64,000 nucleotides of DNA from Tupaia tana (Eukaryota > Chordata > Mammalia > Scandentia > Tupaiidae): contig JAKSZU010000005.1 of the NCBI GenBank assembly GCA_026018925.1, forward strand, positions 25,298,779 to 25,362,778. The letters are read 5' to 3'. This document shows, piece after piece, positions 10,756 to 20,672 of the stretch. Positions within the stretch are counted from its first letter, which is position 1, and the number at the start of each line of letters is the position of its first letter. The position numbers were made by a program, and so were the translations under genes. The notes beneath the pieces are model-generated. The model saw only the letters and a list, made by a program, of their open reading frames with translations, searched no databases and was not told the origin of the DNA.

Positions 10756-11007
10756 TTTTTTAAGAGAGAGATTTTAGCTATAGAGTGCATACATTTGCTG
10801 GAGAGACAGAGAGACAGAAAGCAAGAAACCACCCATCCCCAGGGGATGGCCACACTGCAATCCCTTCTCCTCCATTCTTTTCTAGGGATCTTGGGCATGC
10901 ACACACACATGCCCAGTGTGAGTTTTAAGTCACCAGAGCCAGGATTTGAACCATAGTCAACTATGTGGGAGTCCACCGATGTAACCATTATGCTATCTGC
11001 TGGTCCC
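10756..11007 (-). mobile_element. SINE-A, full length
   Basis: A reverse copy with intact body and head (CCATTATGCTATCTGCTGG). A possible TSD is CAGAATTATTTTT on the left and CAGAATCTTTTT from 11008. Confidence 0.9.
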
Positions 11008-11035
11008 CAGAATCTTTTTAAGATTTTGTGAACAG

Positions 11036-11275
11036 GGGCTAGCAGGTGGCATGGAGGTTAAGATACTAGATCCTACATGGTTGACTGCACAGTTCAAGTC
11101 CTGAACCTGCAACTTGAACATCACACCAGGCGTGTTTATGTACATGTGTGCCCAAAATCCCAAGAGGAGACTGGAAAAGAAGGGATTGTAGCGAGTCCGT
11201 ACCCTCTGGGTGGTGATTTCTCACTTTTCCTCTTTCTCTATCTGTGTTTCTCTGGCAAGTGCATGTGCCCTAAAC
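11036..11275 (+). mobile_element. SINE-A2
   Basis: Head GGGGCTAGCAGGTGGCATGG, B-box-like AGTTCAAGTCC, body CCAAGAGGAGACTGGAAAAG. The 3' end is CCCTAAACCCCCTCAACCCC instead of the usual CCCTATAGCAAAAAC. Confidence 0.82.
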
Positions 11276-11342
11276 CCCCTCAACCCCAACCAAAAAATTT
11301 AGTGAAGAACTTAGCCTCTGATTTCCACAAAAACCAGAAACC

Positions 11343-11621
11343 TTTTTTTTTTTTTTTTTTTTTTTTTTTGAGAGATGTTCGCTATAGGGCGCGTGTGCTC
11401 GCCAGACAGACAGAGAGAGACATAGAAACAGAAAGTGAGAAATCATCCCCCAGGGGGGATGGTCATGCCGCAATCCCTTCTCCTCCATTCTCCTCTCGGG
11501 ATCTTGGGCACGCACGCACACGTGCCCGGCGTGAGTTTTAAGCCACTGGGTCTGGGACGCGAACCACGGTCGACTACGTGGGAGTCCAGCGACATAGCCA
11601 TTATGCTAACTGCTGGTTCCC
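11343..11621 (-). mobile_element. SINE-A1 with long T tail and TSD
   Basis: A run of 27 T (11343-11369) precedes a CpG-rich body and head, including GACGCGAACCACGGTCGAC. The short TSD AAACCTTTT is seen at 11338-11346 and 11622-11630. Long tail and high CpG content suggest a recent insertion. Confidence 0.94.
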
Positions 11622-11639
11622 AAACCTTTTGTTTTTAAA

Positions 11640-12790
11640 TCTAGAGCCATTTCTGACTTTATAAAATGAAAAGACTTTAGAACAAAAATGGAAGAAGTAT
11701 TGTTCTAGAAAATAAGTGTAGTTTCTACTGGGAACCATGAAAGAAAAACAAGTGTGGGCATTTTTGAATGGGAGAAAAAGAATGTAATTTATTAGACTAA
11801 AGAGAACAGGAACCAGGAAGCAGTCACTGCAATAGCACTTACCAGGTTTCTCATCTTCTGTCATCCTGGAAGGAGGGTGTCTAGTTACCCATATCCAGAT
11901 CACTTGGAGTGACTAAGCTGAAGGTGGGGTGTGAGGCAACAACTGTCTCTCCACCGTCAATGGCAGGAGCAAGTGATATTTAAGTGGGAATCGAATCAGG
12001 AGATGCCATTTTATGACATCACCAGTGCCATTGTGGGAAGTGGAAGCTGAGGACGCCTCGACCAGCCTTGAAAACAGCAGGTAGATTTTCCAGGCTGAAA
12101 TGCAATTGTTTAAGCATTCGATTAAATGTTTACTTCATCTTAAATGAAAATCTTATGGTGCCCTATCATACACCCCACCAGCTGCTTTGAGCATGGTGCA
12201 GAAGAGACTGGTGAACTGGATAGAAAGCTGACTCCCCCCGCAGTGAACAGCAAACACACACAGCAGATGCTGTGGTTCAAGAGGTCGTGAGAGAAAAATC
12301 TGATGCCTGGCATTTTGCCCTGACACCAGCTAGTGAGAGTTTAATACGATCGTTTATCAGACTTATTTCACTGGATGTGCTTGTTCTGAAAATGTAAGCC
12401 GCTTGGGATGTAAGAATGGATTCTTTTGTTGTTTTTTAAGAATTTTGTTTTTCATAAGGAACAGATGAGAATAAAGAAAACCAAGCAGCATTCATTCCTC
12501 TTTAAGCAGTTCGACTCCCTCAGTATTATTTCTCTTATAGTAAATCATTATATAATGAATCAGATCTTACAGATTTGGGAGCATATGCCTGAGGATACAT
12601 TCGACATATTTTACTTGATATTCCAAATTGAGCCAGAAGTTCCCAAGGCTTCTGCCCGGCAGTGGTTCTGTCTGCCTGAGCTGTGCTTGCATGAAGGGCC
12701 ACAGCCAAAGGCTGCAGATCGATTAAGCTGGAGAAACACTGGATAATTAGCACTGAGGGGATATTCCGAGGCCTCGTTTTAGACAAGTTT
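11640..12790. other. Unique block, possible conserved non-coding sequence
   Basis: Repeat-free by eye. Open frames at 11601-11903 (-) and 12426-12746 (+) have no recognisable homology. The stretch 12290-12760 keeps a balanced composition with homeodomain-like ATTA/TAAT words (TTTAATACGATCG, GTAAATCATTATATAATGAA). It looks like slowly evolving non-coding DNA, but that is only an impression. Confidence 0.4.
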
Positions 12791-12808
12791 TAAATTTCAT
12801 CTTTTTTT

Positions 12809-13071
12809 TTTTTTTTTTTGGAGAGGTTTTTGCTATAGGGTGTGTGCACTCGCCAGACAGACAGAAAGAGATAGAGAGACAGAAAGCGAGAAATCACCCC
12901 CCCAGGGGGGATGGCCACGCCGCAATCCTTTCTCCTCCGTTCTCCTCTCGGGACCTTGGGCACGGCACGCACACGCGCCCGGCGTGAGTTTAAGCCGCCG
13001 GGTCCGGGACTCAAACCGTGGTTGGTTACATGGGAGTCCAGCGACATAGCCATTATGCTAACTGCTGGTTG
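12809..13071 (-). mobile_element. SINE-A1 with TSD
   Basis: TSD AATTTCATCTTTTTTT (from 12793) and AGTTTCATCTTTTTTT (from 13074). CpG-rich head and body; B-box-like region GACTCAAACCG on the + strand. This is the TTTAAGCC (three-T) subtype. Confidence 0.93.
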
Positions 13072-13119
13072 CAAGTTTCATCTTTTTTTCTAAACATTTC
13101 CTAGGACATAGAAAGTAAG

Positions 13120-13337
13120 GGGCTGGATGGTGGCACAGCAGTATAAAGTGATGCTCTGCGAGGCTGACCCAGGTGTGGAGGTTCTCAGCTTGCATCTGGA
13201 GACCTCCCTGAGCATGCTGGGTATGCGTGCATCCATGATCTAGGGCGGGCTAACAACTGGGTGTGGGTCATGGCATCAGGACCCTGTTGGAGGGACTGTC
13301 TTTCTACCCCTTTCTCTTTCACTTATAGAGCAATAAA
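13120..13337 (+). mobile_element. SINE-C, well preserved
   Basis: This is a good reference copy: head GGGGCTGGATGGTGGCACAG, GAGACCTCCCTGAGCATGCT, ATCCATGATCTAGGGCGGGC, GGTCATGGCATCAGGACC and a CT-rich stretch, then ACTTATAGAGCAATAAA. Its tail received the next SINE-A1, so SINE-C is the older of the two. Confidence 0.85.
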
Positions 13338-13340
13338 TTT

Positions 13341-13598
13341 TTTTGGAGAGATTTTTGCTATAGGGCACGTGTGCTCGCCAGACAGACAGAGAGAGACATC
13401 AGAGACAGAAAGCGAGACATCACCCCCCAGGGGGGATGGTCACGCCACAATCCCTTCTCCTCCATTCTCCTCTTGGGATCTTGGGCAAGCACGCACACGC
13501 CCCCGGCGTGAGTTTTAAGCCACCGGGTCCGGGACGCGAACCGCGGTCGACTACGTGGGAGTCCAGCGACATAGTCATTACGCTAACTGCTGGTTCCC
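13341..13598 (-). mobile_element. SINE-A1 inserted in a SINE-C tail
   Basis: TSD ATAGAGCAATAAATT at 13325-13339 and 13599-13613, a perfect 15-bp match. The copy is very CpG-rich with the GACGCGAACCGCGGTCGACT head. It dates SINE-A1 activity after SINE-C. Confidence 0.96.
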
Positions 13599-13619
13599 AT
13601 AGAGCAATAAATTAATAAA

Positions 13620-14479
13620 CTTGAAAAAAGGTAATAAAAAAGAAAGCTTCCTTGTTCCTCTCTTCTAGAACACACACCAGGCAGTGGTGGTGAGGTCAAA
13701 AAAAGATAGGAGAGCGTGAAAGGAGAGAAGCAAAGTGCCCCTGTGCATCCATCAGATGATCTGTCTACAAAGTCATTGCCTCATTTCCTCCCACGTGATC
13801 TCCTTAACCCTCATCCCTCTCCTGCTGAACGACACTTAGCGCAGGTACTAGAGTGACAGCACAATGGCCTTGGACTGCCTATGGGAGCTTGAGACTGCCC
13901 AGTGAAGGGTTAGTGTATGGCAGAAAGTCCAGTGCTCCCACCCACGCCCTTATCTTACCACTCACTATTCATGGTATCAAGGGTTTCATCTAGTTTTGTT
14001 ATTTCACAAAAGGCTGGAAATTAGCTATGACTCAGTGTTGAGCTATGCTATGGGAAGGCACATGAGTGGGCCTCTGGCTGGTTGAACAGCTCCTAGTGGA
14101 CTTTGCTGATCAATTCTGGCTGGTCTGTGTTAGGTCAGTTTTGAAACAGACAACCAGACCCATCAGTAGCCCAGCATCTGCATGTAGTTACTGACATCTC
14201 TGGTACTCCCTGGCCCACTCACCATCCTAACATCGCCAGGGTGGCAGAGCACAGGATTGTCTTATGAGGAGTTCTCCAGCATCTCGATCCACAGGAAGAG
14301 AAGACACTCGTATGTTAGGAAGTCTTGGTGGTAGGTAACAGGACAAAGTCCAAGGAGGGGATACTTCATTGGGGTCACCAAGTTAGATACTTCATTGGGG
14401 TCACAAAAGAAAGGCAGAGCACAACATGGAGAAGGTGCACTATCCCAGTCTCAGCGCCTGGGAGTCAGGTCTCTATATA
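13620..14479. other. Unique sequence with a small tandem duplication
   Basis: No SINE and no recognisable gene. At 14360-14405 GATACTTCATTGGGGTCAC occurs twice, 26 bp apart. The surrounding 14280-14470 region might be a decayed LTR, but I cannot support that. Confidence 0.4.
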
Positions 14480-14582
14480 GGCTGTGAACGGCATGAGACA
14501 GGTACCAGGTGTATCACAGTTAGATGCTAGGTACTTAGCACCTTGTAGGTGCTCAGGAAACACTTATTGAGTGAAGGAAGAG
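14480..14582 (+). mobile_element. MIR/L2-type 3' end fragment
   Basis: TTAGCACCTTGTAGGTGCTC then AACACTTATTGAGTGAA is the usual end of old MIR/L2 repeats. It is short and diverged. Confidence 0.6.
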
Positions 14583-15180
14583 ATTAGAAAGGGACAAGGA
14601 GACACTCAGGTCTACAAGAGGAGGAGCAAGAAGAGAAAATATCTTCACAAAAGAAATGCTATGATATAGTACTGCTCAAAGTTTCCATTCGCTATCCCTC
14701 CTGTGAACAGGGTGGATAGATTTTCCCTACAGGGGCTCTGGGGACAGACAAACACAGTAAGTGATAGGCAACTAACGATCTGCTCTCTGACAGATAGATG
14801 CCACTCATTTGTCTGGAGGTCGCTCCCATGAACACTTGTTAGCCTACCTCCTGGACTGTCTTTTTGTAACTCCTACCCCCAGGGGTCCTTCAAGCATGTT
14901 TAGATCCTTCAAGGTCTAGACCTGAGGGATTATTGCCCTGAGAGTCAGAGCTGCCTCTACTCTCCGGCTATGACGCCCGTCCATGGTCACCATTCCCTTC
15001 AGAGGTTTGGGATTGTCTGTCCCTTCTCCAGACGAGATGTTGACCTCATTCCATGGAGTGTGACCTTAACCTAGGGCAGCTACAGGATGTCCACCATAAC
15101 TCAGCACAGCAAGTCCAACTGACTAGTCCTGGGATACTCAAGGACAATAAAAGGAGTTGCTCAAGGGGTATAATATGTGG
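14583..15180. other. Unique sequence
   Basis: Mixed composition without repeats I recognise. An open frame of 123 codons from 15053 runs into the following SINE and is therefore not meaningful. Confidence 0.4.
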
Positions 15181-15387
15181 GGAAGAGACAGAGAGACAGA
15201 AAGTGAGAAATCACCCCCCAGGGGGGGATGGCCACGTTGCCACCCCTTCTCCTCCCTTCTCCTCTCGGGATCTTGAGCACGCACACACATGTGCCCAGCA
15301 TGAGTTTAAGCCATCGGGTCTGGAACTTGAACCATGGTCAACTACGTGGGAGTTCAGCGACATAACCATTACGCCAATTGCTGTTAC
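15181..15387 (-). mobile_element. SINE-A1, 3'-truncated
   Basis: Starts abruptly at AAGAGACAGAGAGACAG. The CCCTATAGC end and the A tail are missing; body and head are intact. The loss of the 3' end means no tail-based TSD can be read. Confidence 0.88.
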
Positions 15388-15485
15388 CAAGGAAGAATTT
15401 AACAAGCTGTTTGACATCTACTAGGCTAGAAAAGGTGTAACACTGGCTCCAAAGCTATAAAATGAAAATAGTGTGCACTATACAA

Positions 15486-15617
15486 GGGACCTTAAAAGTT
15501 CATGCAAAATGCATATGATGAAAAAACTATGCATAGATTTCAATCTTTTCTTTTTTTTGTTTTTGTGCCAAAATAAACTCAGACTTTAATTCTATATTTT
15601 TCTTGAACTCATATATG
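15486..15617. mobile_element. Mariner-like miniature element, family M1
   Basis: The left end GGGACCTTAAAAGTTCATGC and the right end TTTTTCTTGAACTCATATA form a decayed inverted repeat. The interior ACTATGCATAGATTTCAAT and GCCAAAATAAACTCAGACTT matches three other copies in the window (26694, 50009, 63390). Confidence 0.7.
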
Positions 15618-15619
15618 CA

Positions 15620-16349
15620 CATGTTTATCTGGAGGCAGAGGGAACAAGCCAAATGATCTCTTCAGGTTATTGAGATCCCATTAATTCCACAAGCCCCTTT
15701 CAAAATATTATTGTGACCCAATTTTAAACAAGTAACTTGATATTCTTGTATTATAGCCAAGGAATCTAGGCCACGGCATGGTGGACCGCTCGCCCCAAGT
15801 TAAACTGAAAGCTAGCCTTTGTCAGCTTTTTGCTATCCTCTGAGGAGATTCCAAAATTGGCTGTGTTCTGGTTTCAGACTTATAATTAGCCCCCAGAAGA
15901 TGATGACAGATCATCCTGCTGCATCGAGGCCAGCCCCTGTTTTCCCAGGAAGTTGACACAAAGTCCCCATCCCAGCAGCCTGTGACCCAGTTAGCTTTTC
16001 TCATGTTCCTGGGGTGCAGGGGCTACAGGAAGAACAGCCCAACTAACAGAGCCTGCAGCTCCTGCTCCTGCTCCTTTGCCAATAAATACCGTTTCCCGTT
16101 AAGGGTGGGGTGCACTGTTGGGCTTCTTGGGGGTCATAGAGCTTTAGCTTGTTCTGTGAATTTCAACAGAGCTCAGAGTTACACCGTGGATAGTTACAGG
16201 TCGCCAGGGTCCAAGAGAGCGTGTGGGTGGATGGGTCAGTGTAGGGCACTCTGACCATTTCCCCTATGTCTGCAGTACTCTCCCCTGTTTCAAAGGAAGA
16301 AAGGCCATCTCTTGGTCTTGGGTTTTGTTTTGAATGGAAGAGAGAGGTA
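15620..16349. other. Unique sequence, no gene recognised
   Basis: Contains a CTCCTGCTCCTGCTCC mini-repeat near 16060. No coherent coding signal is visible. Confidence 0.4.
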
Positions 16350-16586
16350 TTTCTTTTTTTAAAGTTCTTTCTTTCATGAGAGAGAGAGAGAGAGGGACAG
16401 GCGGCCTTGACGGAGCCTCCCCTCACAGTCCTTCCCCGGCTTTCCAGACAGCCAGGATCACAGGCTCACTCATGCCTCGGCGCACCCGTGGGGAACGGGT
16501 TGCCCCAGGAATGGAACCTCGATCTTTCTTATGGCCGTGGCACCGTGGAGCGCTGGTGCTCTGCTGCTGTGTCGCCACGGCTAGCC
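16350..16586 (-). mobile_element. SINE-C-like, diverged, GC-rich
   Basis: Reverse order of tail (T7, then GAGAGAGAGAGAG), body (GCCAGGATCACAGGCTCACT), and B-box-like TGGAACCTCGATC. It precedes a nested SINE-A1. GC content is unusually high for this family here. Confidence 0.5.
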
Positions 16587-16598
16587 GAGGTAGGTACT

Positions 16599-16858
16599 AT
16601 TTTTTTTTTTTTTTGAGAGGATTTTGCTATAGGGTGCATGCGCTCGCTAGAAAGACTGAGAGACAGAGAGACAGAAAGCGAGAAATCACCCCCCAGGAGG
16701 GATGGCCACGCCACAATCCCTTCTCCTCCGTTCTCCTCTTGGGATCTTGAGCACGCACACACGCCCAGCATGAGCTTAAGCCACCGGGTCCAGGATGCGA
16801 ACCGCGGTCAACTACATGGGAGTCCGGCGACATAGCCATTACGTCAACTGCTGGTCCT
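16599..16858 (-). mobile_element. SINE-A1 with perfect TSD
   Basis: TSD GAGGTAGGTACT at 16587-16598 and 16859-16870, 12 of 12 identical. B-box-like GATGCGAACCGCGGTC on the + strand. A 16-base T tail. Confidence 0.96.
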
Positions 16859-17079
16859 GAGGTAGGTACTTTTGACAGGTCTCGTCACTCCCGGATCCTC
16901 GTGCCCAGTCTCCTAGTCAGTTAGGCCACAGGCACAAGAGACCGCACCGGGCCTGTAGGAACTTTGGTCTCCTGTGCAGCCTCCGCCACCTGCTGTGGCA
17001 CCCCCACTGCTTGAGCCACCACAGCTGGGCCGGGCCTGGGTTTGGGGGTGACTCTTGGATTGGTATATCTCACAACAAA

Positions 17080-17530
17080 ACACACTGCACTCCACACGTA
17101 CATCACACACACGCGCGCGCACACTCCACACACACATATCCATATACCACACATACACACCACATATGCGCTCATGCCACATCATCCCACACAATGCACA
17201 CACACACACACAGCACATGTACACATACATGCACATACATACATAGATCAAACACACTTTTACTACATACATACACCACACATTAATATCCCGGGACATA
17301 AACACATCCATACACTCACATCACATGCACTTGGAACCACATACCACACATCCACACCATATACAGCCTCTCCCCACACCTATGCACCACACACAGACGC
17401 ACAAAGCACATGCATACTCATACCACACCCACATACATACACAACCACACACTCACACCGCACACAGACCACAGACGCACATTTACGTGCCACAGACAGC
17501 ACACATACACACTCCACTGCCTCCACATTC
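17080..17530 (+). repeat. Degenerate CA-rich block
   Basis: About 450 bases with CACACA, CATACA and ACACCACA words and an almost pure C/A bias. Short (CG)n steps lie near 17112. It yields several His/Thr-rich open frames that are artefacts of the composition. It probably grew from a (CA)n microsatellite. Confidence 0.9.
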
Positions 17531-17540
17531 TCAAATTCTT

Positions 17541-17718
17541 AAAAATAATTATTTATTTAATTTTATTTATTCATTCATTTATTTCAATTTGACCAGAGAG
17601 AGACACAGAGAGAGAGAGAGGGAAAGTGAGAAGGCAAACCACCAGGTCCGGGACTCGAACCGGGGTTGGCCATGTGGGAGTATCCCGTGCCTTAACCATC
17701 ACACCACCTGCTAGTCCC
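17541..17718 (-). mobile_element. SINE-B with TSD
   Basis: TSD CCACATTCTCAAATT at 17523-17537 and CCACCTTCTCAAATT from about 17720. Short type: TTTATTCATTCATTTATTTC tail, TTTGACCAGAGAGAGAC, then directly the head (ACTCGAACCGGGGTTGGCC). It lacks the SINE-A body. Confidence 0.92.
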
Positions 17719-17743
17719 CCCACCTTCTCAAATTTTTGCTAGG

Positions 17744-17996
17744 GGACCAGTAGTTAGCGTAATAGCTATGTCGCTGGACTCCCACGTAGTCGACCACGAT
17801 TTGAGTCCTGGACCCGGTGGCTTAAACTCACGCCGGGCGTGTGTGCATGCGTGCCCAAGATCCTGAGAGGAGAATGGAGGAGAAGGGATTGCGGCGTGGC
17901 CATCCCCCTGGGGGGTGATTTCTCGCTTTCTGTCTCTCTGTCTGCCTGGCAAGCGCATGCGCCCTATGGCAAAAACCTCTCAAAAAAAAATTTTTT
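17744..17996 (+). mobile_element. SINE-A1 with TSD
   Basis: TSD TTTTTGCTAGG at 17733-17743 and 17997-18007. Head GGACCAGTAGTTAGCGTAAT. It inserted next to the SINE-B, whose right TSD overlaps this target, so it is the younger. Confidence 0.94.
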
Positions 17997-18007
17997 TTTT
18001 TGCTAGG

Positions 18008-18260
18008 TCTTTCCAGGGCTCTTTCTGGCCTCTGCGGTGCCATCTTTGGCCGAAAGCAAGAGGGCACCGTTGCTGCTGGCGTCCTGGCTAGGAGGGAGTC
18101 CATTCTGAGACGTGGCTCGATTAGCGTGCTGATAGTAAGGAAGTCAAGTGTCATTAACACACACGAGCCTCATTTTCTCTGCCGATTATTTTCTTACATT
18201 GCCCTACCCTGACACTAGGATGTGGTAAGGTGAGGAAAGCACCCCAGGGTGAGCACCAGG
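18008..18260. other. Unique sequence
   Basis: Moderately GC-rich. A frame at 18000-18212 has no recognisable homology. Confidence 0.35.
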
Positions 18261-18261
18261 G

Positions 18262-18425
18262 CGCCCTGTCACTTACCCATCCACACCTTGGACAGGTAGC
18301 TGGATTTCCCTGGCCTCATCTGCCTCGCGTGTACAATGGAAGTAGCTCTTATCAGTTTCAAGAGGTTATTGTGAGGGTGGAGCTAGCAGGGTACAGCGCC
18401 TGAGCTTTCGACTGCACGTGGCAGG
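18262..18425 (+). mobile_element. MIR, diverged
   Basis: CCTCATCTGCCTCGCGTGTA, CAATGGAAGTAGC and AGAGGTTATTGTGAGGGTGG follow the MIR core order (...CTCATCTGTAAAATGGGG...GGTTGTTGTGAGGA). Edges are approximate. Confidence 0.65.
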
Positions 18426-19530
18426 TAGTGAGATGGTGACGCAGAGACAGCAGCAGGGGCTGGCATGTGGGCCCCCTCACAGCTTTGCCGTTCCCCTTCT
18501 CACTTTCTCCAGGTCCTGGGCAGGTGGTGAGTCCTGCAGCTTTCGGCAATCACCCCTTCATAAGCAGTCTCTCAGCAAGGAGAGGTTGTCGGGAAAAAGA
18601 AAAAGCCCTCTTCGTTGGGCAGCCCAGTGCCTCTGGGCGGTCACTCATCCCTGCATACTCCTTTTCTCGCTGTCTGCCTGCCGGTCTCTCCTCCCCTCCT
18701 GCACAGGTTGCTGGAGGAAAGCGCAGTGTATTTCTTCACCTGGGCTGTGACCCTGGTGTTGAATTTCGAATAAATAAATGACATACTTCACAATTAGAAA
18801 AATATTTATAAAAAAGGCCCAGCCTGGTGGCCAGCCTATAGCAAACTGAACTGTGGTGCTGGGAGGTCCCCGGGACGTTTCAAAACTCACCAGGAACGGG
18901 CAGGCTGCCCGGGATCCCGAGGAGGCGGAAGCTTGGGGAGGGGGCGTCTCCATGGAAGGGGACCGTCTTGAAGGGGCCTCGCTGTCCCTGTGCACACAAC
19001 CCTCTCCACCTTGAGTAAGATAAACTTAAAAAGGAGAAAAATAGAGAGGCAAGGCATTTATGGGACAAAGAAATGGGTTATTATCTACTGAAGATAACTT
19101 TATAGTATCGTCAACTGGACTGGTGAGAAATGTACACATGCTGGAGTATTCACTTTGTAACCCAAGTAACATGTGATCAAATGTATAAAAGAAATTAAAA
19201 TAAAAAGAACTAAAAAAAGGCCCAAGTAAACCAATGTTAAAAATGTAAAAAACAAAGAACCAATAGAGAAGATTTGTTGGAAAAGAGCTCTCCTGAGGAG
19301 GCAGACAGCCCAGGAGGCTGCCACGGGATCCGGGCAGGAAGTGATGAGGGTCTGACCTTGGGCCCTGGCAGAGAGAACAGAGAGGCAAGGAGGGCAATTG
19401 GTGCTGCACCAAGGGAGCACAGGGAATTGCCTGGAACTTCGTGGGCATCCCAGAGTCCCTCCAGGAGACGGCTGGTCCGAGGTGCGTGGGGTGGCAGGAG
19501 AATGGATGGAAGCGGTGATACGTTTTGTTT
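18426..19530. other. Unique sequence
   Basis: About 1.1 kb with no SINE. Several overlapping frames on both strands, none recognisable. 18780-19260 is AT-rich and 19270-19500 GC-richer. Confidence 0.4.
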
Positions 19531-19542
19531 AGGACACTTCAG

Positions 19543-19814
19543 TTTTTTTTATTTATTTTATTTTTTGGAGAGGTTTTTGTTATAGGGTGCATGCACTCGT
19601 CCAGACAGACAGAGACAGAGAGATAGAAAGCGAGGAATCACCCCCCAGGGGGATGGCCACACCACAATCCCTTCTCCTCCATTCTCTTCTCGGGATCTTG
19701 GGCACGCACGCACACGTGCCCGGCGTGAGTTTTAAGCCACCAGGTCCGGGACTCGAACTGCGGTTGACTACATGGGAGTCCAGCAACATAGCTATTACGC
19801 TAACTGCTGATCCC
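19543..19814 (-). mobile_element. SINE-A1 with perfect TSD
   Basis: TSD AGGACACTTCAG at 19531-19542 and 19815-19826. It combines GACTCGAACTGCGG in the B-box region with the four-T TTTTAAGCC marker, a mixed subtype. Confidence 0.96.
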
Positions 19815-19826
19815 AGGACACTTCAG

Positions 19827-20334
19827 ATTTCACATCCTTGTGGGAACAAGTGGAGAGTCCAGTCATTGGTCAGAATCAGGGACTGGGTCCAGCAGAGAGA
19901 GTAGCCAGGGGCCCTTGAGAAATGATCCACTGCTGAAGATGGTGGAAGTGACTACTTCCTCTTCTTTTTGACAGGGGCCATAAACTCCCTGACTCACTGG
20001 TAATTTTGCAGACCGAGTCAGTGGACAGCCCTTCTCTTGTGGTTTGTCTTTCTTTACTGAAGCAGAGTGTAATGACTTCTCAGGCTCCTTTTCCCTCGGT
20101 TGTAATGTGCATCGGCTCAGTCTGGTACTTAAGAAGCTCATTTCCCATTAAACCTCATTAGAAATCTAATTCCTTCACTAGAAAATGGCAATGCAATAAC
20201 TTCAGCTCAGTCGGGGAGAGAGGCACCAAAAGTTACAAGTAAACGGGAAAGGTGGGAAAAAAGAAAGAAAATCTAACCCTGACCCCAGGCCCGGGAGCCT
20301 GGCTCGCAGCTGCAAGGAAGCTCCTCTGCTCTTT
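19827..20334. other. Unique sequence
   Basis: No repeat or gene recognised. It includes a short GGGAAAGGTGGGAAAAAAG purine run. Confidence 0.4.
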
Positions 20335-20348
20335 AGAAATACACCTGA

Positions 20349-20594
20349 GGGACCAGCAGTTAGCGTAATGGCTATGTCGCTGGACTCCCACGTAGCCGAC
20401 CGAGGTTCACGTCCCAGACCTAGTGGCTTAAACTCACGCCGGGCGCGTGTGCGTGTGTGCCCAAGATCCCGAGAGGAGAATGGAGGAGAAGGGATTGTGG
20501 TATGGTCATCCTCCCTGGGGGGTGATTTCTCGCTTTCTGTCTCTCTGTTTCTGTCTCTGTCTGTCTGGCAAGCGCACGTGCCCTATAACAAAAA

Positions 20595-20631
<37 letters not shown>

Positions 20632-20658
20632 GAAAAAAACCTCTCCAAAAAAAAGAAA
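20349..20658 (+). mobile_element. SINE-A1 with expanded internal A stretch
   Basis: TSD AGAAATACACCTGA at 20335-20348 and 20659-20672, 14 of 14 identical. The normal CAAAAAC near the 3' end is expanded to about 25 A followed by (GAAAA)n before CCTCTCC and the terminal A tail. This makes the copy about 50 bp longer than normal. Confidence 0.96.
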
Positions 20659-20672
20659 AGAAATACACCTGA

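Noticed and set aside
13341-13598. tRNA gene in the SINE heads
   Set aside because: A- and B-box-like motifs are present, but the acceptor and anticodon stems do not form a proper cloverleaf and the head is fused to a SINE body. These are SINEs, not tRNA genes.
17042-17542. His/Thr-rich open frames
   Set aside because: Pure consequence of the CA-rich block; all frames of that block are open.
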